Positions 19,838-30,741 of a DNA stretch of 64,000 nucleotides are shown piece by piece. Below the pieces are notes generated by a model. The model saw only the letters and a program-made list of their open reading frames with translations. It did not search any database and was not told the origin of the DNA. The translations under genes and the position numbers were made by a program. The stretch comes from Yamagishiella unicocca (Eukaryota > Chlorophyta > Chlorophyceae > Chlamydomonadales > Volvocaceae), in NCBI GenBank assembly GCA_003116995.1, contig BDSL01000125.1, positions 186,001 through 250,000 of the forward strand. The letters are read 5' to 3'. Every line of letters begins with the position of its first letter. Position 1 is the first letter of the stretch.

Positions 19838-20136
19838 CGCTAGCCGGTTACGTGCATGCACGGCAAAAAAGGCCATAAAACAGGCTTCTAACAAGCTGAA
19901 ATAATATCAATATTTATAAGTAAATTGTTTCAGCGGTGAGCGTGGGCGTGCTCTGCCTCTGCGTGCATCGCTCCGTCCCTCCGTGCACGGTACCGGTAGG
20001 AGCATGCACGAGAGGCAGCGCACGCTCACGCCCATAGATGCAACAATTTACATATAAAATATTGATACTATTTCAGCTTGTTAGAAGCCTGTTTTATGGC
20101 CTTTTTTGCCGTGCATGCACGTAACCGGCTAGGCGG
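19838..20136. mobile_element. foldback/MITE-like palindrome
   Basis: A near-perfect inverted repeat spans the whole element. The left arm starts CCGCTAGCCGGTTACGTGCA, then TGCACGGCAAAAAAGGCCAT; the right arm ends with their complements (CCGCCTAGCCGGTTACG). The AT-rich middle of the arms (TTCTAACAAGCTGAAATA) and a GC-rich inner pair (GAGCGTGGGCGTG against CACGCTCACGCC) are also paired. The piece ACCGGTTACGTGCATGCAC recurs just left, at 19806-19824. It has no coding capacity. It could be a miniature inverted-repeat transposon or a locus for long-hairpin small RNA. Confidence 0.8.
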
Positions 20137-20660
20137 TGTGCGCCCTACCTCCGCAGTCAACCGTCTCCTGCCAGGACCAGCCCGAATCAGCCGTGATAGT
20201 ATATATTTCCTGTAATTAAAGCAGCTTAGCTTTGCACTCGCGTCGCCGTGGTCGCGTTTCGCGGCCTTCAGCATGCGTTCTTACATTGTGTTCTCAACTT
20301 GTGACTGTATGCACCGTTGTCACAAGCAGTGGCTTATGTGCCTACATCAATGAGTTCTCGCATATGACAATCGTTTGGGAAGAAACCGTTCGCACATGAT
20401 GTTGTCTGCTTCGCTCGTTACGCTTGCACATCCCGTCCACTCTCCACCGCAATCGAGAGCTGAGCTACCCGTGTTCAGCAAGTCCTGAGCGCTTGCCCTG
20501 CCAACGTTCGTCTTCCCATAGGCGGTATCCACACGGCGACGCGGCGTTCAAGCTGCCGTCGTCCACTCCCGCTGCTGTTGTTGCAACAACTTCAATTGAA
20601 GTCGCCACGCTGTCACCCACGGCAGGAAGGCCGTCGCGTCTATCGCTGCTGCGGTCCCAT
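20137..20660. other. intergenic, no gene seen
   Basis: Nothing recognisable. An open frame continues leftward from the acidic-repeat ORF but starts at no ATG and has no repeats or domains in this part. Confidence 0.45.
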
Positions 20661-20663
20661 GAG

Positions 20664-21384
20664 ATTGAGGTTGCGGAAATGGAGGAGGAGGAGGAGGTCG
20701 CTGTGGGCAAGGTGGAGGTGATGGGCGTGATGGAGATGACACGGTCTGCTGTGGTACCGGGATTCACTGACCACGTGCACTCACACCCGATCCAGGTCAC
20801 GGGCCTTGAGGAGGAGGAGGAGGTCGCCGTCGAGGACCAGGAAGAGGATGATGATGATGAGGAGGTCGCCGTCGAGGACCAGGAAGAGGAGGGGGTTGCA
20901 GTGGCTCAGGAGGAAGTCGCAGTAGGACGAGGACGTCGATGAGGCTCACCCAGCTGCCGAGCCCGCTGCCGCCGCCACGTGTGAACCGGCCGACTTGGAA
21001 GTCGCTGTACGGCAGGAGCTACCTCCCTGCCGGCTGGCAGGACCCGGTTGCCCACGCGACCTGATGTCAAGAGTGTCCATGACAGTGACAAGGCTTACAG
21101 AACTTTGCTCTGGAGCCTCGGAGCAGCCCATGGTGGAGTTGCAGCAACAGGAGGGGGCGTCCGTGCAGCAGGTTTCGAGCATCTTCGTGGAGACGAGAGT
21201 CATCAGCGGTGTTGTACCACCAGTCCTTAGGGGTGGTAGAGATAACTACCGGTTGGGCGAAGTGCCGAAGATAAGCCAGAGCGAAGGGCTCCGCTGGCGG
21301 GCGGTCGTACAGCACGACCGGCGAACCCGCTACAGTCAGCGACAGACGAAGACCGCTAGGTATCAACCGATAGACAAGTAAGAC
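20664..21384 (+). CDS. acidic-repeat ORF of unknown function, frame-broken
   Basis: I do not recognise the product. The first frame, up to the stop at 20940, carries glutamate/aspartate runs separated by a VAV motif (EEEEEVAVEDQEED, DEEVAVEDQEEE). The second frame, usable from about 20925 to the TAA at 21379-21381, continues the same composition (DEDVDEAHPAAEP, ADLEVAVRQELP) and then becomes an ordinary sequence (VSSIFVETRVISGVVPPVL) ending KTARYQPIDK. The shared EVAV motif suggests one gene with a frameshift or an unseen short intron. No ATG start was found. The minus strand also has an open frame over 21067-21393, so the coding strand is not certain. Confidence 0.35.
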
Positions 21385-24153
21385 GGAAGTCAAGGAGACT
21401 TCTACCAGTGACCAGTGTCACGGCGACGCAAAGGTGCGAAGCCCCGTGGGTCGACGTTCAGTAACGTCGAACCACAAGTAAGATGCAGTTCAGTTAGTTA
21501 CGGCCAGATATGGCTCCGGTCGGCAAGAGTAAGTAAGGTTAAGTGATGTAAGGATAAGTATTTTAAGTAAGAGGAAGTAAGTAGCGAGTAGGCAAGGGAG
21601 ACTGACAGGCCCAACTGGTACCGGAATACAACACTACATTTCCAGAGGTACGTGAGCGCTGATCAACATCAACACTCCCCCTTGAGCAACGCTCACGTTC
21701 CAAGGACCTCCCCCGGGCCCTTAGCTGGACAACAGCCAGCCAGCCAGGTCCGCTTCACCCGCTCCGTCCCCTGCTGCGACTTGCTCCGTCCCCCGGCTCA
21801 GCCGCTCCGTCCTCTCCGTCCCCTGCTGGCAGCCCGCCCGGCGCATTCCCCACAATCACCGCCTCGGCCGGGGGAGTGCGGGTCCGAACACCTTAAGTGC
21901 CTTTTCCCGGGTCCTGACCGCGCTGCTCGGTAGTAGGTTCCAGCATTCCTCCTGTTACCGTCGTCGCACTTGGACCCTCTGGGCCGCCATGACAAAATGG
22001 CCGCTCGTCGCCGTCACCTGGCCCCGCCGCCGGGCCCCAGTGCCCCCCGACCATTGACTCCGCCACCAGCACTCGGCCGCGCTTCACACCCTTCAAGCTC
22101 GCTGGTGCCGCTTGGTAACATACCACGTCCCCACGATACCAATCGGGATCCGGGCTGGGACGGAGACTGCGATGGGCTACGTCGCATCTCGCCTCATCGC
22201 GTCCCATCATTCCGCCAACCAGTTCCTCCGTCCACTCCGCCGACCCTTTCAGCCGCCTGGGTTTGCTGCCACGCCGCCTACCCCTGCCTCCGGCTCCAAG
22301 CCGATGGGACCAGCTTCCAATCCTCCACTGCAACGTGTACGGGATATAGGGAGAGCCGAGCAGGTTCCATGTAGGTGAACACGACAGCGGCAACGTAACT
22401 AGGCATGATGGCAATGATAAGCACGTGTTGCTTAATGTTTACAATGCACGTGGTGCAGGCTGGCGGTCTGCGATGATTCGTGTATGTCTGATGACTGCAT
22501 ACGCAGACGGCTTGGAGCGCAGCCGCTGCAGGCAAACTAGGCGACTGTGGCCAACCCGACAGAGGTTAGCTTTACGGCAGCACGTGACACCATGACAACG
22601 CAGACGCGAAACCACTCCAAAGCCCGATGTGTGGTGTCCAGTTGTTGCATGGAAAGCAAGCCGAAGGCATCCCGTCTTCATGCTGTGTCTAATGCATGGC
22701 GCTAACAAACGTTGCCGCCTAAGCTGCTCTTCTAGGTCAGTCTTCTATCAAATCATCACTCCGCTTTAAACAGTGTCCAGCATCCCCCCAGGGACACTGA
22801 GGGTCACGAACGATGCTGGAGGGCTCCTCCCCGCCCAGGGCGCATGACCCCTCCCGCTTGTCCACCCTCCTCGCACCTTGGCTGCGAGGAGTCAGGAAGC
22901 ACGCCGCCAGAAGGTAGGGCTGGCCAGCCGTTGATATGGTCCTGGATGCGACTGCGCCTGCCTGCACCTGTGCCTGTGGGTGCTGCGGCTGCTGCTGGTG
23001 ATGCGCCTGTGCTGCCCGCTGCTGCTGTACAGTGACACAGTGGCCGAGCCACGCGGTGCCCCTGTGTCCCTAGCGCCACAACCCGCGGCAGCTGCGCCAA
23101 AATCTGCTGCCCGCCGCTGCCAACCGGCGGCGCCCTGCCAGGATCCAGAACGCAGATAGAGGCGTCCACCACGCCGCCGGGTCAGTACGGCGACGACGCG
23201 CCGCCGACGGTACGGTCCGTGCCGTACAGTGTTGACGCCCTGCCATCGATGTTGCCATCACGCCACCGTCGCAGTAGTCGGCGCCATACTATTGAGTTCT
23301 ACAGGGAGAAAACCGTCCTGTATGAAACCGTCTTCCGCCATCCCTCCTCATCCTCGATTGCCTCCGGGATGCCGTCCAATGAGGGCGGCACTCCCGGGCT
23401 GCTGCCAAGGACCGACGATGTACGGCGGACCACGTGGTGGACTGCGCTCTCGGTAAAAGCACTGCCGCTGCTACCGCCGGCTAGGCCAGCGGTGGCCACC
23501 ACCACAAGAGCGGAGCTGGTGAACGCGGTGGGACCGGACCATGGCCCCGGAGACAGACGGCGGCGGCGGCGGAAAGGGCGGCACGGAGGAGCAGCCACCA
23601 GCGCCCATACCCATCCCCGCGGGGCGCTGCAGGTCGAGGCAGACGACAGCGGTGCCGGGGCGGTCGGCCCGGTGGCTTCGCGGGGTGCCGCCCGCCAGTC
23701 CCGTGGAGGAGGGCGGCCTGCAACGTCAAGCAAGGCGAAGCGGGGTGCGGGGGGGTGTCAGCCTGCTGGTAGGGACCGCGGACACTACGCTGCTCGTAGT
23801 AGAGCAATGCAGGGGACAGGCGATGAGAACCCGGGTGGCTGACCCCGGGGTGGCTGACCCCGGGTGGCTGGCTGTTCCCTACCGGGCCACGACGTCCACC
23901 ACGGTTCTGCTGAGGGAGCCCCGAGCAGCTGCTGCTCTAAGCCCAGGACCCCGCCTTGCAGCTCACCTCCTTTCCGCCGCCCCTGCCAGCATGGCGGCCT
24001 GGCCCGCAAGCCCCGTCGCCGCACCGCCCATCAGAGGGGCACCCATGCAAAGCACCAACCCGCAAGGCACGCCGGCACGCATGTTCACACATGTAATGCT
24101 TCGGTCGAACACATGACGTTGTGTAATGTGCCCACCTGGGTTTCGGAGGTGGG
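21385..24153. other. intergenic or unresolved, no gene supported
   Basis: GC-rich open frames occur on both strands (for example minus 22804-23172 and 23299-23733) but none has a domain, signal or convincing exon borders. Stepped TAAGTA repeats lie at 21528-21595. A tandem GGGTGGCTGACCCCGGGGTGGCTG block is at about 23831-23871. Confidence 0.4.
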
Positions 24154-24826
24154 TCACCGTTTGGCACCGGATGCTGCTGCAATAGCGGCGGCGGCGGCGT
24201 CTCCTGCAGCGGCGGTGTTGGCGGTGGCGGAGGTGGCACCCACTCTGTGCCGGGTCAAGGTGTCGATGGCGAAGAAAAACCCGACAGCGTTCTTAGTGCT
24301 GTCGATTGGCAGCAGCAGCTTGCCCATGCGCACGTCCACGCAGGCGGGGTACACCATGGGGCGAGCAAGGCCGGCGGCGACCTGCACTTGGGGGAGGAGG
24401 GTGGGCAAGAATGCGGGCGGGGAGGGCTGAAGTGGGGTGATGGGGTGGTGTAACCGAAGTCGGATGGCCAGACGAGGTGCTCGGGTGTGGCAAGGTGACG
24501 GAGCCGTGATCAACAGGGCTGTGGTCGACGTCAAAGGGTAAGCTAGTTGGGGGTAAAGATTTTGGTCAGCCCGCTGTCGTGGTGTAGGATCAGGAGTACG
24601 GAGCGCCATGGGTGCCTTAAGAGACGCCCCCTGGAGCATTGCCCGCCACTGAGGTGGTGCGTGAGTGCCGGTGGGAGGGAGATGTAATGCTGCGGGTGAT
24701 CGCACCTTGGCACACACCCAAACCCACACCCGACCGATGGCGAGGAGCCCCCACGGCTTGCGGTTGCCCAGCACGGGCGTTATGGATAACTCCATCTCGG
24801 GCGCCTCGGCGAAGCTCAGCCACAGC
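24154..24826 (-). CDS. SMP-domain (lipid-transfer, TEX2/E-Syt-like) gene, last two exons
   Basis: Exons 24735-24826 and 24154-24386 (minus) join in phase 1 through a GT donor and an AAG acceptor, ending in TGA. The join reads LWLSFAEAPEMELSITPVLG, NRKPWGLLAI, VQVAAGLARPMVYPACVDV, then MGKLLLPIDS and FFFAIDT. SMP domains typically show a LxFxExPxxxxSxxPLGG-type strand, then a helix and a VYPxxxxxPL segment, and this order fits. SMP proteins carry lipids between membranes at contact sites. The exons upstream of 24826 could not be traced, so this is a C-terminal fragment of unknown total length. A decayed gene is possible. The family call rests on my reading of the motif pattern and no alignment. 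Confidence 0.45.
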
Positions 24827-25228
24827 CTGCGAGGCGGAGGTCGCGAACATGGAGCAGCGGTGGGGCAAGGATCGTCGGCGAGGCCAAGATGCGGACATGC
24901 CTCTAGGGCATGTGCGCTTGCTTGGGCCCCGGGCCGCACCAGCTACGCCAGGAAAGGTGCTCCTGGGTCAAAAACTCCGGCGACCTGACAGTGGGCAGCA
25001 CTAAGCAACCGGTGCTGGGTGTTCCTGGGTCAACAGCCCCGACAGCTTGATGCCCCCTGCAGTTGTGTGCTGAATGACGCAGGCGCTGCACGCTTACCAA
25101 TCAACTGCCTCATACGGGGGGTCACTCCAGCTCTGCTCAGCCAAAGGCCACCACGCCGCCCGCACCACCACCTGGACGTCAGGGGAGTGAGAGCGTGTAC
25201 ATAACTACGAATGCAACGACCCCCTTTC
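24827..25228. other. no gene resolved
   Basis: Upstream exons of the SMP-like gene should lie here or in the duplicated block, but no phase-consistent exon was found. Confidence 0.4.
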
Positions 25229-26049
25229 ATCTGCTGTGCCCACCTACCCTGGCTGCGCTCCCCTCCAGCAACACTGCTCCACCAGTAGCAGCGCGGCCCG
25301 CAATGCCCAACACGCCCTACTAAACGGGGATAACGAACACGGTACGCATATGATTACCCCGCCCTTCGCTGCCATGAGCGCCTGTCACTGCCGCTGGCAT
25401 CTGCGTGTTCCGCCAGCGTCAGATGCCACCCCACCACTGGCCGTATGAGGCCCACGCGTATCATGGCAGCGGCAGTCGCCAGCGCCGACAACTACAAGAA
25501 GGATGAACTAGGGGAGGTGCTGAAGCAGGTAGACAGCGGGGCGGGGCGGAACGAGGAGTGCGGGAGCAGCCGTAGAAGCAAGTGGATGGATGGCACACAG
25601 GTTGCTCTGGCAGCAGAGGCACCTGCATGAGTCTCCCTGGTCGTAGCGTTAAAGCAATGTAGGTCGCACTGACAGCAAAGGTGCAACTAGCCGCTGTCCA
25701 GGAGCCATTCGCGCACCGCCTTGCTGTCCCGCAAGTGTTGCATGTGGCCTCCAAAGCTGTTCTGCCGGCTCCAGCTGTATAGAATCGATCTCAGCCACGA
25801 AAGCTCATAATAATGTCATGTTAGTCTGTTCGTTAGGGCCATGGACTTCGTGGACAACGCCAGCAGCAGGATGCGTTATGCGAGTCAGGGTTTGAAGGAA
25901 TTAATGGTCTAATCATGGAGTTTGATATTCTCTAAGGTCTGCGAAGAGGACAGGCATGGCGGTGCCAATCAAAACGAAGGCTAACCGTACTGCAGATAGG
26001 AGAAAGGAGATAGCCCTAGTTAAAACTAAAGCTCGAGTATCACAAGCAT

Positions 26050-26445
26050 ATGAATCATAAAATGGGACGCCCGCTTGCCCTCTGTCGGCATGTGATAGAA
26101 GCTGAAGGCAGGGCAGATACGCATCTTATTGCGTCCAGCTGTTACATGCCGCTGCCTGCATCTTGGAGCAAGATTGGGAAGGACAGCACCACTATGGTGG
26201 TATGCTGGGGGCTACAGCAGCAGGTTGCCGTGCTGCTGCCGATGGACGGTAGGATGGAGCGAAAGGCAACCGAATACCAGCCAATTGAGTTGCTGCGCAA
26301 GGACCTGGACCTCAGCACGAAGATGATGCCAACCACGCCAGCGATGGGGTTCTGCTGGTCCCAAAGGTAATCAAGGCCTCACTCGTGGTTGCTGACGTCT
26401 ACGTTCGGTCAAACGGTGTGTCCACGAGCGGAATACTGTAGAATG
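26050..26445 (+). pseudogene. unrecognised duplicated gene, arm A copy, frameshifted
   Basis: The frame reads SSCYMPLPASWSKIGKDSTT, then QQQVAVLLPMDGRMERKATE, then IELLRKDLDLS. It then shifts. Arm B has CCAACCAACGCCAACGATGA where arm A has CCAACCACGCCAGCGATGGG near 26331, so one A is missing. After the shift the homologous end is VLLVPKVIKASLVVADVYV and the TAG at about 26442. No family is recognised. Further conserved coding-like pieces follow in arm A up to ISKHTVPKMYMICS with its TAG at 29445-29447. Confidence 0.5.
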
Positions 26446-29400
26446 AGGGAGGTGTCGAAAGGAAATCCGTGGTCCGGCACGAAAAGAGGGGTGCCACTAG
26501 GTGCGAATGGATCTGTGTGAATGAACCCGCAGGGCAGGCACTCGATTGCGAAGGAAACGTCCCGGGTATTGTTGCGGCTGGACTGAAGGGTCGCCGGGCC
26601 CTCCGGGGACTCCACGGGGTGCGGTGCACCCAATACACGCACATCGCACGCCCCCGAACGCGCTGCACCGCTGCATGGTGCCAGCGCGCTGCGTCTCTCC
26701 GTGCCCTGCACCCTTTGCTCCCCGGATCCCAGTCATCCCCTACCCCTGCACACCCTGCGCCAACTGCCGCAATGGCCGTACGTGTTCCCGCTGGTCCGCA
26801 GATCGCTCGCTGCCGTAAGGCCCGCCAGGAGAAGCACCTCGACGCAAGGTACGACACGCGCCGCTTCTCTACATTGTCATACACTTCGCGACACACTTCG
26901 GTGCTGAGCCGTCCGCCGTATCATGTTCCCCGCCAAGCGCCTCCTCTCTCATTCCCGGTGTCTGCTCTTACCATATGGCGGGCCCGGGCGGAGGGCCGCC
27001 GCCGCCGGTAGTCGCTTGCTGTCGCCTGACGGGCCTTATCGGTCGGACGTGGTGGGGCTGGACGAGGCGCATTGCGTTGTTCCCACGTTGAGGAGTCTGG
27101 TGTCACAGCAGTCGCTCCCGCGACCCCACGCCCACCCGCCAGATCACCTCCCTGGGCATCAGCGACACCACGGAGCCGCTGACCAGGGACATCGCGGACG
27201 TCACGGTGAAGGCGGCGGCTGGACTGGCCACACGTGAGTGAGGGCTACAGCCGGTGGGGTGGGGGCCGGGGACGCTTGCTTGCATATGCCAGGCAAACTG
27301 CACTCGTATGCGTCTTCCCCCCAGTGTCCCACAGCACGCACCGTCAGCACAGCGCCAGCGGCCCTAACCCCTGCTGCCCGCTCCTCGCCCTCTCCGCCCT
27401 GCACTCACCGCCCTTCCAGCTCTCGGAGGCCGCTCCTGCTCGCCGCCCTCACCCAGCACCAGCACCAGCGCACCCTGGCAGGCCCAGCGATCGCGGCGTC
27501 GGCCTTCTCAGCGCTGCTGCATTGGTGGTGCTGCAGCAGTTCATCGTGCGCAGCATGGCAATCGTCCCGTTCACCGCCTTCTACTCCTTCCGGGCCCCGC
27601 AAATCCTGTTCCGCCCGTGCTGCCGCCACCACCGCTGCCAGCCGCACCGTCGAGCTCATACTTCGAGATCGGGCCTCCGTCGGCGTTTGCGGCAGGCGTT
27701 GCGTTGCGTTGCGTCCGCGTCTTTCGCCGGCGCCCGGACCAGGAGATCAAGCCAAGGTGACGGCGCCGCAGCAGTCGCGGCCGCGGTGTCGTCGCCTCCG
27801 GCCACCGAGGGTCCGCCGCCGTCCCCACTGCCTCTCTGCACCTACATGTAGACCACCCCCGCAACCCCAGCTGCCTCCACCGGACCCGCCACCAGCGTCG
27901 CAGCCGACGCGGCAACCATCGAGTGGTGGTGGTGGTGGTGGTGGAGGGTTCAGGCCGCATCATCCCTAGCGTGACCCGCAAGGTTATCCGCCGTCACATG
28001 TTTCGGTTATGGGCCATGCATTTTGAGGACGGCGACGGCGGGCGGGCGCTGCCGGAGCCCTTTGTACCTGGATCGAGGGTGGGCGGCCGGGCGGGTGCCG
28101 CCGCTTAGCCATACCGCCTACTGCGACCGTAGGGACGAGTGGGCCTTCTTGGGGCCCATTGAAGTCGAATGGAAGTCAGCGACCGCAAGCGGCCCATCCT
28201 GCATAATTAAAAACCTGCCCGCAATGCTCTCCGACGAAATTCACATGGAGAGCGGCTCGAACCAGATGGTGTGGAGGAGCGTGCCCCCAGCCCTGCGGTC
28301 CATGTTGTTGCCCTGTGATGGGTCCCCACCCTCCTGGCGCAAACGAGGACCGCACTGAAGCCCCGGCTCCCAGCCGCAGCGCCGGCGCCCTTCCACAACG
28401 CCCGGTCGTTGCCGTTGAAGGTTAGTTGGCTGAGGGGGGGTTGCGTACTGGATACTGGGGGCGGCAGGTTCAGTCTCGGTGGGCGCCGTGACACCCGCTG
28501 ATCGCCATGTCCAGCTGCAGTGGGGCTCAGATGGGCGGTATGGGATATCCACATCTAGACGAATGCGCTCCTTCCACATTCCGTCCCACCGACCTCACTG
28601 TTGCCAGCGTGCTGCGACATCCACCAAGCTAGCTATCCCTACAGCTTTCCCCTCCGTTCCAAAATCCTGTCTCCCGCAGCTTGCCCCCAAGTGCCGACCA
28701 ACGGGATTCCTCTCCGCCCCTCCTCCGCCCCTCACTCCGCTTGGCTCCTGCCGCCCTGCCTGCCTCGCAGGACGGGACCAGTATCTTGCCCTCCCTCGGG
28801 GGCCCTCCGCGCCCGGGCAGGAGCTGGCGGTGGTGCCTTACCTGGTGGACCAGGGCGCCATCTATCGTAACGCTAGGTGAGTTGTTCATTATTGCGTTGT
28901 GTGCGCAGCTGGATGGGTTGGCCGGCAAAATGGGCTTCGTGGCTGAATGGGTGTGGTGGCTGATTGGGCCTGCCTGCCTGCATCTGCTGTTTTCACGAAT
29001 GAATTTGCATCTGGTACCGGAGGCCCAGTCCATCCGCCTTCACCCCTCCCGATGGCCTTCCGCCGGACCTTCCTCACGCCCCTCCCCACGTCGCCTACTG
29101 CCCGGTGCCCCCACCTCGCTCACTCCCCGGACTGCCCGCACGCCCGTTGCAGACTGTAAGCACTCCGAAAAGCGGCCATCAACGGCCTCCAGGAGCTACT
29201 GCCGGGAGCGCCGGTGATTCGCTGTAGCAGAGGACCTGGCATCGCGGTGGGGGACCCTCTCAGCAGATTGTACGTTACCGTGGTGGCCGCGCGGCGTATT
29301 ACTAACAGTGTTTGTAAGGCCAGCGGGATTCGAGCTGCTAGTCAGGCAGGCTGCCGGCATCGGCTCGCCACGGAGCATCACCTGTTTACCCTGAAGCATC

Positions 29401-29449
29401 TTATTTCCAAGCATACGGTGCCCAAGATGTACATGATCTGTTCATAGCC

Positions 29450-30012
29450 GGAGACGCAGTGTCCACCTACGGCCTGCGCCTCGCTCAGTGTTTGTGGTTT
29501 ATATTGAAGGTGTGCGTGGACACCACAGGGAACAACCGCGCCGTATGTCCTCCTCACCTTATTGTTGGGGGAACTGTTACGCCTGGTGTGTCGGCGACAG
29601 CTGAAGACTGCTGCGGGGGACACAAGGCGCTGCCGTGGGGATTGGCTGTCGGTTTATGGCTGCGGCCCTTAAGAGGTCGGGGGCTGGTGGCCCTCTTACT
29701 TGTCGTCCCTGGGTTTGATCTCCAGGATCGTGGCATCCACAGTTGGGTGGTGGTGGGGTTTGGGGCCCTCCTTCGGGGCTTTGCAGCGTTGGGGCTTCCC
29801 CGGAAGGGTTGCTTGGGCCGCCGTGGGGCGGGTGTTCCTGCGTGGTCGCCTCGTGCGTGTGTGAGGGGGCGATCGACATGAGTGTGGGGTTATAAACGGC
29901 CCCTGCTGCTGTGTGGTGTCAGATTTCCCCCCCCCTTGCTTCTCGATCGTCCCCCGGTTTTCCGGTTGCGGGTCTGCTAGCTGTGGTGGTGGTCGGTTGC
30001 TGATAGGGGAGC
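29450..30012 (+). mobile_element. LINE-like 3' tail, copy in arm A
   Basis: A non-coding tail that ends GGTGGTCGGTTGCTGATAGG plus GGAG. The same tail ends at about 50097 (+) and, reversed, at about 51480. Internal landmarks GGGGCTTTGC(A/T)GCGTTGGGGC and TTCCCC also occur at 49758-49785. Arm A and arm B copies are nearly identical over about 560 bp. Confidence 0.6.
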
Positions 30013-30741
30013 CTGCACCTTTACAACTAACTAACACGAAGTCCACTATACCGCTGTATTTCCCACTAAATTGGGGTTGGCAAAATTTGGGTTTGGCAAA
30101 TGTTGGCCGAGTACTTTTGTGAAGTTTGGCATATGCATCCGCTTTAGTAGTCTAGAAGCATCTGCTATTTTCTTGTCTCAAAACGCCTTGGACGGCAACT
30201 TTTTTAAAGCGATTCATGAGCCTCCTGGCTCGTCTGAATCGTACAAGCAAGTCACTTGTAAACATCATCATCATACCGCTGAGAGTTGCTGCAGCAATAC
30301 GTAGTCAGTTCGTAAACTGACAAACGGTTAACGTTAAGGTATCCGTTATGGCAGAAATGCTCGGCCTTGTGCGGTAGCAGTGTTGTACGGCAGGTGAAGA
30401 CTCGCGTCCTATCGGCGGGAGCCCCAGGTCTGTTTCCTGGCCGACGCATCAAGGAAATAAAAATGTAAAAGGTGTACCGTCGCTATTTTTTGAAAGCCCA
30501 CCCACCCACCCTACAGACGGCGTACGTAGGCGCCGTGTGGAGGGGGAACACCCGGATACCCAAGCCGCCCACGGCCGGCGAGATAGTTCGGAGACCGCCC
30601 CAGCCAGACCGAGGATACAGACTCCAATTGCCGCCATCGGGGCGCCACCCCACTAGAGTACACGAACCTATTACCCTCGAGGCCTAACGACCGCGACCAT
30701 AACAGCCAGCATGCGGGGGGCCCAACGGAAGGTGACCGCAC
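30013..30741. other. no gene seen
   Basis: AT-richer DNA to about 30480, then GC-rich DNA downstream of the broken tyrosine recombinase. It holds a CCCACCCACCC tract at 30499, similar to one just beyond the 3' end of the intact recombinase (16577). Confidence 0.5.

Larger units (their letters stand above)
25229..30012 (+). repeat. arm A of a large inverted duplication
   Basis: The block is repeated in reverse orientation at 51471-57205. Matching landmarks in order: GTGCCCACCTACCCTGGCTG (25229 against 57205), the VLKQVDSG segment (25520), the LLPMDGRM segment (26240), the KARQEKHLDA segment (26830), the TSLGISDTTEPLTRDIAD segment (27150), the HMESGSNQMVWRSVPPALRS segment (28245), the ELAVVPYLVDQGAI segment (28820), the HTVPKMYM segment (29415) and a LINE-like tail (29450-30012). 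Arm A is about 4.8 kb and arm B about 5.7 kb. The last 600 bp are nearly identical between arms. Confidence 0.85.

Noticed and set aside
29320..29350. tRNA-like GGATTCGAGCTGC T-loop
   Set aside because: No acceptor or anticodon stems pair around it, and it lies in a conserved coding-like segment of the duplicated gene.
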